Shown: positions 10,946-30,500 of the stretch, in pieces
How the letters are laid out: every line of letters starts with the position of its first letter
How positions within the stretch are numbered: the first letter of the stretch is position 1
Assembly (NCBI GenBank): GCA_963978895.1
Contig: OZ022240.1
Span: 42,150,268-42,214,267 of the forward strand
DNA: 64,000 nt
DNA from: Erpobdella octoculata
Lineage: Eukaryota > Annelida > Clitellata > Hirudinida > Erpobdellidae
Reading direction: 5' to 3'
Made by a program: the position numbers and the translations under genes
Notes under the pieces: model-generated
The model's database searches: none
What the model was told of the DNA's origin: nothing
Seen by the model: the letters and a program-made list of their open reading frames with translations, nothing else

Positions 10946-13900
10946 ATGGTTTTTAAAGTGGTTTTATTTTTTTTAAATTTAACAATATTATTCAATTTCA
11001 GCTTGCAAAAAAACAGTTAGTAGAATTTTCTAAAATAAACAATTTTCTTGTGTGTTTGTTCTTTTTTAACGAAATCATTTTTCATCTTTCATTTTAAAGT
11101 CACAAATTAATTTTGATTATAGGGGATGTATATAAAAAAACCACGTCTTTGTTTATGTTGCATTCAATACTGGCGAAACAAAAATTGTTTTCGTCGTAGT
11201 CATAATCATCATCCTCCACCTCATCATCATCAACGCCATCGTCGTCACTATCATCATAATCATCTTCACCATTATTCCATAGTTAGTCTAAAGATAATAC
11301 TGATAAATAATAAACAATGATAAAAACTAATAATTTTGATAACTACTTTTACAATGTCTAACGTAGCGTTCTTAGTTAGAATTTTAAGGAACGAATCGCT
11401 TATCGAAAATTAACTATCTCGTAGACCCATTACCCGAAAAGGCCAAAAACAGCCATTTTTAGGCACCTACCTCATGTTTTTTTAGATATAAGTACTGGAC
11501 GTGAAAGAAACGGGTGCAAAAAAAAAACGATAAAAAAACTTCTAAAAAACTCCGGGCAATGCCGGGTACTCCGCTAGTATGTTATAAAACATCATGAAAA
11601 CGGAAGGTGTTGTTTTTTTTATTTATTTGCCCAAAACTGTACTGCAGTTCAAAATAAAAAAAAACACAAATTATTTTTTTTAAACTAGAGATAACACAGC
11701 TAAATCTGTAGCTTTACTTTGTTGAAAAATAACTAGCAGTTCATGACCAACAGCAGTTATACAGTTGCCGCGATAACCCTCACAAGATAATTAGCTATTA
11801 TAGCTCAGTATAGTAATGGATTTAGCGTCCAGTACTACTGTCTAAAATCCATGCCTACCTATGTACAACCCTTACAGACGCTGATGACGCCGGCAGGATA
11901 TGGATTGGCGACTCTTAGGTCTACACTTAATGTTTTGTTTTCTCGGATTATTTTCCTTAAATTCTAGAAAATCCTGTTTGTTAAACAATGTTTTTTTTCT
12001 ATTTTTAAACAAAAGATATTAAAAACAAAAGCATTGAACGGCGCAGCTCATGTATTAGCGGCAACAGAAGATGTGAGAAGCTGACGATCCAGTTTGATCA
12101 ATATTATACAGTGTTTTCGATTAACTACAAGCCAAAAGAAGGTTAAGATCAAAATTGAAAACTCAAACTAAATGTTTTTAGAACCAATAGAAACTTATTA
12201 AACAATAATTTTTATTTAAATTTTTAGCTAAAGTAAACAAAGCAGTTTTGAGATTAAACTTATTAGATGGTCCAACTCATAACTGTATCATAGATTCAAT
12301 GGAAAGCTCTATTGTTTGTAATGGCGGTTTTACAGCACGTTATGTCGAAATTGAGTTTGAAGCCACTATCGGCATGTCAGTTACCGAAATTCGGGCTTTT
12401 GAAGGTTTTTCTGTCGCTATTAAATCATGCTTATCAAATAAATAGTTTTTAAAAATTTTGTTTCGAAAAAACTAGACATTCTGCAGAATGACTTTATCGG
12501 TTGTATCAAATCAACCAAAAGTTTCAGTGCAACGCATGCTAATTATTTGGACAATTGTTATGAACATTGTCGAGATGTATCTAAAATGATATTTCAGGTC
12601 AGCTGAACGAAAATTATAATAAGATTCTAAACTTTAATTTCAAGATAAAAAGGTTTCTATTTCAGCAAAGAGTTTATTGCTACTGCCTGATAGATGAAGA
12701 ATACGAAAAGTTCTGGTCAAGTTGCAATTCTCCGGAAAAAGTGTATAGTGTTTATGCAGGTTTGTTAAAAAATACATTGAATATTCAAGAAAATTTATAG
12801 ACCTTCAGAGAGAGAAGGTGACAAAAAAACCTATAAACTAATCTTCGTAAAATGGTATCTCCAGAAAAAATAAAATTAATTGATGGTGCTAAACTAAATA
12901 ATATTCTAGTCACCAAATTCTTGGGAGTCTAAAATTTTTCATGGTTAGATCATGTTAATTGTTTTAAGAAAGTGTCTCTGCTTTCCGGTATAATTCTTCG
13001 CCTATTTTGATTTTTTCCAGCCAAATTTTCCTCACACTACATTTCACGACACTATCAAACTATTATAACTTTTTAGAACAAATCAATTACAAAAATCGCA
13101 TTATGAGAATAAATATTTTATAAAAAAAACGTGTCATAAGAGCAATTTTCACTTTACACATAGCTCACGTTACCCATGTGAACAGCCACTTGTTGAAAAA
13201 TAAACAATTCTGTCTATATCAATTGGCATTTTAAAGTATAAGTATATACATGTTTTCTTTGACTCACCGGTCATTAAAATTCAAAAATTGTATCATTGAA
13301 CACTATTCAGTCGCCCAGAAGACTGATATCGTTTTCAACCGTTTTTTGTCTCAATACAGAAAAATTAATTGTATAAAGCAGAATAAATTTACAATGAATT
13401 GTTTCAGTATGTCACGAGTTTCAAGTAGATTTTTCAAACAGCTTTTTCTTGTCTAGAAAACCGTGTTGACGTTTGATAATTAAGCCATTGACGACGCAGT
13501 GTTGCATGATGCGCTTGTGCAAGACAGGATCCGTTTCCTTGCAGGACATGACAGTAAGAGAAATTGGCCTATAATTAAATGGATTGAGCTTACTGTCTTT
13601 TTTAGAAATAGGAAAACTAATAATCTTTATCTGCCCGGTATAACACCGGTCATAAAAGAGAGTTTATAAATGAAATCAAGTAATGAAACAAATGCTGCTG
13701 CACAATTTATAAAAACGATTTAGTTTTTTTTTTTAAATTTTATTGTTAATTAAACTTTTAAGAAATAGTTTTTTTACTCGAGTTTAGTAAAATATTGCAT
13801 TGTCAGCGATAATACATTTCTATTCCATGTTTCAGCTCAATTAAATGAAGGCTTGTGATCTAAAATTCAATTTAAAAATACTAACCATTAAACATACGTC

Positions 13901-16900
13901 AAACCGATGAAATTAAATAAAAACGTGTAATAATATTGAAGAGAAACCGGAATAAAAAATATTTTTGTGTAGAATGAACTAAAGAAAAAACGTTTATTTT
14001 TAGTTCGTCAACCAATATGCGATGACTGCAAAGATGATTCTACCACAATAAAAGATTCAACTAATGAGGAGTCTCCATGTTTAACACACAAAAATATTGG
14101 CAAGTAATTATCATTTTCTTAATTAAACAAACTAATAAAAAACTTCACAATAGATGTTTATACATAAATATATATTTTCATCATGCAACACTGCGTTGAC
14201 AATTGGTCAATTATCAAATAGCTCAATTACGGTGCAAGGAGAGGCGCTGTTGATCAGTATACTGCCTACGTTTCCAATATTCAATTGACTTTTTTGGAAG
14301 CAAGTATCGTGAAATACATACTTTGTTTTATGTACCGCCTAAAACGATAAACAAAATGGGTTTTCCGCTGGCGCTACTGTCATCATCATTTTCAGTTTTC
14401 TATTTTTTCAATTGAAAAAGTTGTCAGGCTTACTCGTTTACTGATTTCAATGGTTTATATGCTTTATTATGTACACGACCTATTACACGGACTTTTCTAA
14501 CTGTAATGGCTACCCAGGACAGGAGATCAAACTTCAAACTAAACAACACAGACCAGACACCTGTTTCTTGTTTTTTGTTACACTAAATTACATAAGATAA
14601 TTGTAAATTTGACAGATTTGAAATTTTCCCAACAGGCTGTTGTATAGGACTCGATGAATTCTTTATTCAGTCTCGGCTACAATCTGATGCCAAAGATCCC
14701 AATACTGCTTAATTGTATAAACTTTGGGCTGCATTTGAGATAGAAAAATACCTATTTAATGCTAATATTTTTCATGAAGATATAGGTCTACAATTCTAAA
14801 AACTGCATAAATGAAAAGAATCTGATAATCATTAATTTTAATAAAATTCGTATAAAACAATATTCCATTATAAAAAAATCGAATTAAAAAACTTTAGATC
14901 CATAGTAATAAGTGAGTCAAAAGTGGAATTCAAAATTTGTTGTCTTTCAATGAACTAAATAATGACGCAATATCTCAGATGTTTTAGCAGATCATTCAAA
15001 TAAAGAATTTAAAAAAATAAATTTTGTTATTGACCATCTCAAAATTGATGTTTATTCCTCACGAGTCTATGGACCAAGTTTCACATCGATTTAATAACAG
15101 GAAAGGGGCATGTACTCAGACAGACAGAAAGACAGAAACGCGAAGTTAATATAAAGGATTAAATAAGGGTTTGTGGAACTCGCGAGATCAATTACAAATA
15201 TATGAAAAAACAAATATATAAAAAATATATCAAACAAAGATAGATAAGGTTTGTTTCAAACAATTGCCATGTCGGTGCTCTTGGAGAAATTCCAGCCCAC
15301 AACTAAAGACAAAGTAAATTACCCATACCAACCTGACTCCTGAAGAAAATCTCTTTATTTATCGCACTGTTTTGGTCAAACTCTTTAACAAGTCTCTTTT
15401 CTCTAACAAGGTCCCTCTTATATACAAATCATCTTACGTCACTCCGTTGATACAAAAATCTACCCGGGACTGCCGATTTTAATTCCTATAAGCCTAATTC
15501 TAACCTGTTCCTGTTCAATTCCGTAAATATATTTTAATATATGTCTACGCGTGCATACATTATGTTATTAATTACAATATTTCAGCTTGCCCAAAGCATC
15601 TCACAAGTGATCAATGCATGGTATTGCATAAAAGTCACTATGTTGAGAACAGCTGCGATAAATGTATTTCAGGATATCAAGGACTTGATTGTAGCATAAG
15701 AAGTAAGCATATCCTATTAAATGATTTGTGTTACATTATCGCTTAGAGGTTTTCCACTTCTAATTTCAATAACAAAACTATTTTGTTGTAAAATTTCAAT
15801 AATATTATTCTTTTAGTTGAAGCAGTTTGATCAATTTCATATGTTAAGGAAACATATGATCTTATTGGTTGCTGTAATCTGATCATTATATAAAAGGTGT
15901 ACTTGTTATAATAACTGATTATATTTTTTTCTTTCGTGCAGCCTGTTCACAAGGGAATGGAAATTGCAAAAATGCTGTATGTTCAGAAATAATTTTAGGA
16001 GAACGTCTTAGATTTTCAGAATGCACTTGCAATTTTGGCTTCACCCGATCATTTTGGTTTGAAGATTGTAGAGGTAAAAGTCAATAAAAAAGTGAACCAC
16101 AACTTTTAAAACTCTAGGTGTTGGGTTTAGTGTGTAATTATAACTTTAAACATTTAAAAAAATACATTAACAACATTTTGTATGGACTTATTTGAGCATA
16201 GAAAGCCACCGATTTGAAGTGATAATTGAATAATAATTATATAATTATGAATTGAAATAATTGTTCAAGCTTTTTAATATATAAAAAATATTTTTTAAGT
16301 TTCAAAGCATTAAAATATGATTAAATTAAAATTTTAGATAATTTTTAAATTTTTTTGGTTAAAAAAACCGGAGTTCAAAACCCGGTCTTTTTGGAGCCAT
16401 GGGATGATGTTCGTTTTTGTATAGTAGTAATTGTAGAGGCGTAGCTAGAGTCTTCTGTGCCTGGGGACAAAACACAAAATTTGCGCCTTCTGCAAAACCT
16501 CTTTTGCTTCTTTCTCCATAAAAAACCTGATGACCTATTTAAAAAAAAAATTTTTTAAACCTCTTTTTATTTTTCCTCCCAAAAATTTGAATCTTGACAA
16601 AGACAATCTCGAGTACTACAGACCGGTATCAAATTTAACATTCTTGTCCAAGGTACTTAAACGCAGAGCCTATATATGAAGCTTTACAATTTTATATGGA
16701 TAACAACAAACTCTTGCCTAAAAACGCCTGCATATAGGTGTTTTCATTCGACTGAAACTGCTGTTATTGATGTGTTATCAGATGTATAAATAACAGCAGA
16801 TACATGTCGGGTCACATTGTTGGACATGCTTGATCGGAGTTCTACATTCGACGCTGTGGACCAACAAATACTAAATGAAAGACTCAATCATATGTTTCGG

Positions 16901-18883
16901 TTGACTGGAACAGTTTTGGAATATATTGAGTTTTATTTGCTTTCTAGGTCATTGTATGTCTCTTTCAATCGCACTACTTTATCGCTTGGGCCCACCGTGT
17001 GTGGTGTATCGCAGAGCCCGGTGCTTGCGCTGTTGCTTTTTTTTTACTATATACAACTCCACTGTTAGTCAGATTAAGATGTAGGTGCCTCTGCAAAAAA
17101 TTTTTCTTTGTGACTTAGAAGTCTAAGGATTAACGCCACGTTAAACATTGTTAAAAAAAGAGGAAAATATGTTAAGCAGCATGTACCAATACACATTGGC
17201 GTAGCCTGGGGGGCAAACTACTCCGGGCGTCGTAATAGGGGCTCCAGAAAGAAGATTCAATGTATTCATATTGGACTAAGATGCGGTTGTGTTTTTAGCT
17301 ATATTCATATCAGCGAGTTCAACTGTACCGGTACATTATATATTTACAAGTTGAATGTATACAATTTTTTATAAAAAACTTTAAATTGTTTCTACTGACA
17401 AATTATTAACTGTAAGAATAAAAAAACTGTTTGTAGAAGAGAAGCCACCTTTTGATGGAAAAACAGTTAGGAAAACCAATATAATAATATTATTACTTGG
17501 TTTGATATGCATCATTCTTGTCATCATTTTGATTTTATTAGTAATCAGAAGGAAACGTGAGTTTTAATTCAGAAATATAGTTTTGTTATTACAAAATCCC
17601 GTGGGAAGCTTTAATGACTATAAACTTAGCTGTTTATATTTTATTCACATAATCACAAATAAAAAAGCTTCTTAAAAATGTTGTCAATTGTCTATTACAG
17701 GCAACAAAAAACAATTTGATACACTAATATTACAATGACATGGCCTACTAGGCAGCGAGTGAATGTCAACCCGGGCACCTTTTGCGTCCACAAACCGTCG
17801 TTTAATTAAACAAAAATTTGTCAAGTTCCGCAGTTGCTTTAAAAATGCTTAACGGATGACTAATAATACGCGTCGTTACAAATGGTATTCATAAACGCTG
17901 GTTAAGCTTATCGTTTTGTCACGAGTGTCATTAAATTAAACCAGTCGTAACATTGATTTTCTGTTGCTTTGTAGTGCGCGAAAACAAAATACTAAAGTGC
18001 TGATTTCAAACTGTGTTTAGAGTTTAACATTTTAATTGTTAAAATTATATTAATAACTAGCAGTGCCCTTCGCGGTTTTGCCCGCTTAAGATTAGAGAAT
18101 TGGAACTGTGAATCCATAGCAGAGAATAGGGTACTGCAAGGGCCAATTTTTTTACGGCCCAGCCCGTCGACAACTTGGCCCGGCCCGTTTCATAGGCCAA
18201 AATTCCCGGCCCAGCCCGGCTCATTTTTAGAGGCTTTAAATTTTGATGTACTTGGCAGAAAATCTCGGCTCGTCTTACCTTCACTACAATTTTAGTCCGT
18301 CTAAAGACCCTAAAATCACGGCCCGTGCAGTACTTTAATTCAGATAGCCCTTTACGGATTTTTAAAACCCGGTCCGGCTATTGTATAGGCAGAAAATTCT
18401 AGGTCTGGCTTGTTATTTAGACCCGAAGTGGCCCGTTTCATTAGCACAAAAATCGAGGCCTCGTCCGGTCTGTAATGATATGGGTTCATCTCGTTTCAAC
18501 GGGCGCAAAATCTCAAGGCATAGAAATTAATTTTTCAAAAAAAAAAACCACCTGTTAGTTCTTAACTCTCTATGTTAGCGGTCAACAACGCTTTGTGAAT
18601 GCGGCTGCAGATCTAATGCATTTTTTGACATGGTTATCCTTAATGCAGGCGTGAGTTATAACTTTTGAGAAGCAGAAAAATCTAGTAAAGTATTAACTTT
18701 AGCAACAAAAAAAACTAAGAGTCAGTAGAGTCACTAAATGTTTTATTCAACATTTCATTTTCTGCTGTAATGATTACTTGAATAACTTAAAAAACTAACA
18801 AAGAATTAACATAAAAACTTAACTTTCTAGTTAGAATGAATGCTTCCAGACCAATGTCTGATATGGATATGGAAATGAATTGA
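10946..18883 (+). CDS. Gene B: discoidin-like/WSC-like/EGF type I membrane protein
   Basis: Complete ten-exon model of 368 codons: 10946-11015 (signal peptide MVFKVVLFFLNLTILF), 12016-12141, 12228-12404 (discoidin/fucolectin-like; TARYVEIEFEAT), 12476-12597 and 12666-12759 (WSC-like; NDFIGC, YCYCLIDEE, VYSVYA), 14004-14099 (linker), 15586-15702 and 15942-16073 (EGF-like; CPKHLTSDQC, CSQGNGNC), 17437-17556 (short stalk and transmembrane helix), 18831-18883 (tail LRMNASRPMSDMDMEMN). Exon lengths and phases match C and D, and the sum divides by three. The intron after 14099 starts GCAAGT. No intact cbEGF exon is present; only its 3' half survives at about 17,287-17,340, so exon 8 presumably splices straight to the transmembrane exon, which keeps frame. 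A TGACGTCA element lies upstream. Ligand and role are unknown. Confidence 0.8.
11195..11280 (+). repeat. CAT/CATCGT-rich microsatellite in intron 1 of gene B
   Basis: An irregular CATCATCAT tract with CGT interruptions. It is preceded by TTTTCGTCGTAGTCATAATC, which resembles TTTTTGTCGTATCACCACC before the much larger tract in intron 1 of gene C (20,024-20,285). The His-rich 64-residue ORF over it is an artefact of the repeat. Confidence 0.75.
11400..11582 (-). repeat. CCCGGC-motif repeat family, copy 2
   Basis: On the minus strand it begins ACTAGCGGAGTACCCGGCAT, then TGCCCGGAG and AGAAGTTTTTTTATCGTTTT. The copy ending at about 43,570 begins ACTAACGGAGTTACCCGGCG and also has AGAAGTTTTATTTATCG at the same distance. 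The shared head marks one dispersed family. Confidence 0.65.
12841..13300 (+). mobile_element. Non-LTR reverse transcriptase C-terminal relic
   Basis: The broken translation gives KLNNILVTKFLGV then NFSWLDHVN, LLSGIILR and, after several stops, KRVIRAIFTLHIAHVTHVNS. This is the block order of jockey/CR1-type reverse transcriptase ends (TKFLGV, W-DH, SGIIYK, N/KR-IR-I). It lies in intron 5 of gene B. Confidence 0.55.
13480..13690 (-). mobile_element. Non-LTR reverse transcriptase N-terminal RT fragment
   Basis: On the minus strand one frame reads IISFPISKKDSKLNPFNYRP followed by ISLTVMSCKETDPVLHKRIM. This matches the 'V-PI-KK-S--D--NYRPISL-S---K--E---' region that opens non-LTR reverse transcriptase domains. 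Only about 65 residues survive; it opposes the neighbouring relic at 12,841-13,300. Confidence 0.65.
15270..15510 (+). mobile_element. Non-LTR reverse transcriptase fragment
   Basis: It reads LVKLFNKSLFSNKVPLIYKS followed by SYVTPLIQKSTRDC, like the 'FN-SL--G-VP--FK-A-ITPL-KK--LDP' block before NYRPISNL in CR1-type elements. It sits in the GC-AG intron of gene B. Confidence 0.5.
16430..16520 (+). repeat. Dispersed repeat end (GGCGTAGCTAG)
   Basis: AGAGGCGTAGCTAGAGTCTT here and ATTGGCGTAGCCTGGGGGGC at about 17,198 look like the same repeat end. Comparable GGCGGATTCAGGGGGCC (about 47,918) and GGGACGGATTTAGGC (about 63,730) may be related. Class unknown. Confidence 0.35.
16575..17068 (+). mobile_element. 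CR1/L2-like reverse transcriptase fragment
   Basis: One frame reads NLEYYRPVSNLTFLSKVLKR, another CFHSTETAVIDVLSDV, then a longer ORF with STFDAVDQQILNERLNHMF and FNRTTLSLGPTVCGVSQSPV. These correspond to the YRPISN, HSTET, AFDTVDH and GVPQGSVLGP motifs. Motif residues are mutated and the YADD block is missing. The insertion lies where gene B should have its cbEGF exon. Confidence 0.75.
17287..17340 (+). pseudogene. Truncated cbEGF exon remnant in gene B
   Basis: The stretch codes for CGCVFSYIHISEFNCT up to a GT donor. It aligns with the second half of the cbEGF exon of C and D (CECDFGYIRVGEYNCT), and the following intron also matches theirs. The 5' half and splice acceptor are replaced by unrelated repeat sequence, so the exon can no longer be spliced in normally. 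Confidence 0.75.
18060..18540 (-). repeat. GGCCCG-rich interspersed repeat
   Basis: Repeated GGCCCAGCCCG, GGCCCGTTTCATAGG and similar blocks alternate with AAAATTC/AAAATCTC. Relatives lie at 31,660-31,840 (+) and 50,860-51,030. The start resembles the CCCG-type repeat head (CTAGCAGTGCCCTTCGCGGT). ORFs across it are artefacts. Confidence 0.6.
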
Positions 18884-18899
18884 AAGTATTAAGCAATGG

Positions 18900-18905
18900 A
18901 ATAAA
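18900..18905 (+). promoter_or_regulatory. AATAAA poly(A) signal, gene B
   Basis: AATAAA 16 bp after the gene B stop codon, in a GGAATAAAATTGGTCAG context that recurs after gene D. Confidence 0.55.
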
Positions 18906-19780
18906 ATTGGTCAGTTTTCTGTAAAGAGTCATAAACAATCTCCTTTGTTATGATATTTTTGAACAAATTAATTAAACAATTTTTGATGTTAAGTTATTTT
19001 GATATTTGTTAGCAACACTACATTTAAATAAAACAATTTTCAAGAAAAACAAAAAAATTTTTGTTTGAGTTTTTACAATAATAAACACAAATTTGAAAAA
19101 CAAATGAATTTTTCATGCAGAAAAACTTTTTATTTACTAGAATTAATTAGTAGATTTATTTCAAATGTTGGGATAGCTACATTATTTTAGAAAGTTTAAA
19201 TTTTTTTTGATTCAAAGGTTAGTTAATTAATTCAAAATAAATAAATAATAAAATTAAAATGCAGTTTCCAGTGTGCGTATATATATATTTTTAAATTTAC
19301 AAGAACTGTCTACTCTCATCCATTCGTTTAATGTCCTGTAGATGAGTGGGCGTGACAATGATCATTTTGAATCATTGAACGAGTTTGAGAATGCAATAAA
19401 AAGCTTGTTCATTAAAAAAAACTACAACTTGTTCGGGTACCAGAAAATGGGTAAATTTAACTTTAAACGTTAGTTTATACAAAAAAAAAGCGTTCAACAG
19501 CAAACTCAATATAAATGATATATCTACCAAATAAACCAAGAAAAATTTATTTTGTCAAACATCTTCAATTTTTTGTAAAAAAGAAACTTCTAGATTTTAG
19601 CAAATCATTTTTTTTATTTTTATAAGTCTATATGTAATTGCTAATTTGCCATAAAATCTAGTCCAAAATGGAACTAGGCAATGGAAAGTTTTACGCTACA
19701 TCATAAATGTTTTTAAAAATAAATAAAATATTGACTGAATATCATTAAATAAATATCAATAAACAATTCATGCTCTTTTA
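18906..19780. other. Intergenic B-C, AT-rich
   Basis: No supported gene. The first part resembles the DNA following genes C and D (TTTATATAAACAAG-like and GTCATAAACAATCTC motifs), as expected for tandem duplicates. A short ATATATATAT run lies at about 19,279. Confidence 0.55.
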
Positions 19781-19788
19781 TGACGTCA
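19781..19788 (+). promoter_or_regulatory. CRE-like TGACGTCA palindrome, gene C promoter
   Basis: A perfect TGACGTCA 49 bp before the ATG at 19838, matching gene B in spacing. Confidence 0.65.
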
Positions 19789-19837
19789 TTACACGTTAAG
19801 TTAATTTTGACAAAAAATTTGAAGCTATTGCTTGAAA

Positions 19838-26740
<6,903 letters not shown>

Positions 26741-26772
26741 AATGATATGGACTTACAAATTTTGAGCAAAGG

Positions 26773-26778
26773 ATTAAA
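26773..26778 (+). promoter_or_regulatory. ATTAAA poly(A) signal, gene C
   Basis: ATTAAA 32 bp after the stop; the paralogous AATAAA after gene D is at the aligned place. Confidence 0.4.
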
Positions 26779-26899
26779 ATTGGTCAGCTTTTTTAAAAGA
26801 GTCATAAACAATCTCTTTTGCTGTGATATTTTTAAACAAATTGATTAAACGTTTTCTGTGTTAAAAAATTTGTTTTTTGTTTGCAACACAACATTTAAA

Positions 26900-27455
26900 T
26901 ATAAACAAGTAAAGGAAAAATTGGTTGTGACTTCAGTGAGTTGATAGCGGATGCGCTGAATTTTAACCAAGAGAGTTGAAGCTGTTCCATAGAACTGAGA
27001 TTGGCAGTAGTCGGGTTTAAATGTGACTAGGCTGTATGCGAGAATGCTTCAGGACATGTAAATACAAGTTACAGGTTTTTATAGTTGAAGGTATATGGCG
27101 GCCGAAGCGTAGATGATAATCGAATTTAAAAACTAAATATCGCTTTTTTAAATAACCCACAAATTGATGGTTCGTTTCTCCACATAAAATTTGTAAGTTT
27201 AAAATTTTTTTTAAAGCAATTCATGTTATTCTGAAATTCACTTAAAATTGCAAGCACGGAAAGTGAAAATAAAAAATTTAAAAATAGGCTATGGACATAA
27301 AAATGTTTTTTGTGTGATATGATATTGTTGCAATTTTTCATCAACATTCGATTATTTTTATTTTTATTAAAATTAATTTTAAAATTTTAATTTTTCAACG
27401 TAAGACAGGTTAAACATATGATTTTTGGATCAATAGAGAAATTTAGGTTTTTTAA
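26900..27455. other. Intergenic C-D, AT-rich
   Basis: No supported gene. A less AT-rich 130 bp (26,930-27,060) is unassigned. The small minus-strand ORF at 27,126-27,347 has no supporting features. Confidence 0.5.
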
Positions 27456-27463
27456 TGACGTCA
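27456..27463 (+). promoter_or_regulatory. CRE-like TGACGTCA palindrome, gene D promoter
   Basis: A perfect TGACGTCA 59 bp before the ATG at 27523. Confidence 0.65.
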
Positions 27464-27522
27464 TCACTTTCTGATCTAAAAATATTGTGAAATCGTTTAT
27501 TTTAAGTTATCGGTCAAAAAAG

Positions 27523-30500
27523 ATGAAGTTTAAATTAGTTTTATTTTTGTTCAGCTTAAATATATTAACCAGTGATAGTTTCAACTTTGAAAGTTAGTAA
27601 AATTTGTTCAAATGGTTGCTCATATTGTTCTGGTTGTTATGTTTTTAAAGTTTTTTGCTTGCACTTCTTTTACTGTAACTTCAAAAAGTAATTTTGAACA
27701 AAAATGCAAACTATTTCCGTGAGTTATTTGATAATTGTCATAAAAACCTGAAATTTATGTTTTGATAATTTTTAGCAATATTCTATAAATTCTAATCAAT
27801 CATTTCTAAAAAATAATTAATTTTCTTTGATAAGATGTTATGAATAAAAGCATTGAACGTCACGGCCCGTGCGATAGTGGAGATCAGAAGTGTAGGAAAC
27901 TTACGGTGCAGTTTGATCAATACTATAAAGTCTCCTTGATTGGTTACGAATTGGAAAAAGGTAAAAATAATTAAAAAACATCATTTTTTATTTTTTGAAG
28001 ATTTCAAATTGTTGTTTCAGTAGCACTACATTGACTATATTTAAAACGACAAACAATGTTTAAATGTTTTAGCAAATGTAAGCAAAACAGTTTTGAGATT
28101 GAACTTATTAAATGGTCCAACTCATAACTGTCTCAATCTACATTCGACAAATTATATCAATTGTGGAAACAGTTTTACAGCTCGCTACGTTGAGATTGAA
28201 TTTGAAGCCACTGGTGCCACTGCCGCTAGTAACATGTCATTAACTGAAATTACTGCCATTGGTTGTTTTTCACCCCATATACTAATGCTCATTAAATATA
28301 AAAAATTAAATCTGAATTATTAAAATAATAGATGTTTGGGAAAACTACTTCATTGGTTGCATCACATTATCCAAACTAATAACGGTGAACAATGCATTTA
28401 AAGAGCTTCGCACCTGCCTGGAAACCTGTAAGACATCAATAGTGGCATTTGAGGTCTGATAAAATAATTAAAAACAATATATAATTCAAACAAGTTTAAG
28501 TTCAAACATGTATTTTTGTTTCAGTCAATTTCTTATTGTTTGTGTTTGACTGGTGGAGATTTCAAAAAGTATTGGACCAATTGCAATTCTTTGGAGAACG
28601 TGTCTTTTGTTTATGCTGGTTTGTTTAATATCAAACGTTCAAATCAGTAACAAATTCAAAAAATATTCATGGAAAGCTAGCAATCGAAGCTATTCAGCAG
28701 AGAATAAATTTTTTTTATTACGTTTCGAAATGTTGAATTGTAAACAAATAATTACAGTGCACCACGATCATGACAAAAAACACTTTCATTGCACAAAGGC
28801 GAGAAAGGGTCCTTGTAAAGGCAGCCATTTATAGGCGCCTACCTTATAAATTTCTTTGTGTGGTTGGAATAAATACTGATATTATTTACACAGCTTTATT
28901 GCCAGACGCTTATTCAATAAGACAACTGCACTATAGGCCAGTGAATGTAAAATGTAGTAGTATTAATTTTTTGGTCTAGATGTTGTTTAACATAGATAAT
29001 AAACCAAAAATCTATATTTATCAATAACTTAATAAATACACAACATTTGCAGACAACAATGTATTTGGCGCCATGTGCAGCAGAAACCGCTTAAAAGGCG
29101 CTTAACAATGTTGGCAACTTGCAGATAAGACTAACAGTGTATGGGGTGTTTTACAGCGCCATTGGCAGCCCCGCATACTACTCGCTAGCTCCACAAGTGC
29201 ACAAAGGACTTTAACCCCCAACCAAAGTTGGTACTCAATTATCGACCACTAAAGGATGAAACGCTGAGTTGACGTGATCACATGTGAGTTAGTTTTTTGC
29301 TCAAGGAAGTTATGCGTCTGGACCGGGAATCAAACGCGGGTTCTCCGGCTCTCAAAGCCAGTGTCTATACCACTACATCAACACGTCTAGACACATTCTT
29401 TGTTCTTAGCGTACGTAATCTTGTAAATAAACAAGAGGTATAATATTTTGCCATGGTCGTTTTCACTCTGGTTTATTATGGTTTAATAGTTTTGCTGGGC
29501 TCACTTCGGTTGCTTTCAATAGTGATGTTGCAGAACTTTGCAATGTCCTTTTGTGGCACTCATGCATTCTGCATTTTTAAACTGTTTTTTTGAGTTTATG
29601 GTTATCACTACACTCAATGCAGGTATTATTTTTTGGTTGTAAAAGTTCTGTTTTTTTATCAATTAGAAAACTGAAACTGCAATTTACGTACTTGAGTTGT
29701 GGCAGATTTTGCTACTAGTACCAGTACTTTCTATATTGCATTCTACAATGTGAGTGTTGGTTTTGAAAATAACTGCTTCTGAATGTTTTCAATGGTGAGG
29801 CCACTGACCTATATGTTATAAAGTTGTTCATGTAAAAAAGATCCAAACTAACAATCTTCAGTGAGATGTTTTAGATAAATCACGTCGGGCATTACTAATT
29901 CTTTTTTTTGGTTCCACTCGATGCTGGAATAGGTGTCTTTTGAAAATCACTGAAATTTAAAATGTTGCCTCAAAATTTGCAGGTTTTTGAAGTGAGTGGC
30001 AAAAGGTACACAAGTTTTTTTTTTTTTAATTTTGAAGGTAACTATTTCCATCGCAACTAAAACAACGGCTCTCTTTTTTTTTTCTTCGGCGATATCATTA
30101 GCTATGCAATGGTACTCCAACTGCTCAGCATAAATATTCAAATTTTTCGGATTTGTAATATCAAATTGCAAGAGGTAACTCGTATAAGTCATTTTAAATC
30201 AGTTGAATCTTAAGAAAAAATTCTTTTGTCTGTTATTTTGAATTATAGTAAACTCAGACTTAATATCTGATCTAATAAGTATTTTCAGTTGTATACAATA
30301 TTAATAAACTTGAACGTTAAAAAATTTATATAAAAAAACCTTCTGCTGATTATCCTTTTGTTTGATCCAATCCTAGCCGCCAATTTTGTAAAGTTATTTA
30401 ATAAGACAAGCGTCAAAACGTCAGTACCATATTATTAAACTGCAAACACAAAGACTCTACTAAGAGATTTATTTACAAGAAAGACATTATCAGTACGATT

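Noticed and set aside
11126..11320. His-rich 64-residue ORF
   Set aside because: CAT trinucleotide repeat in intron 1 of gene B.
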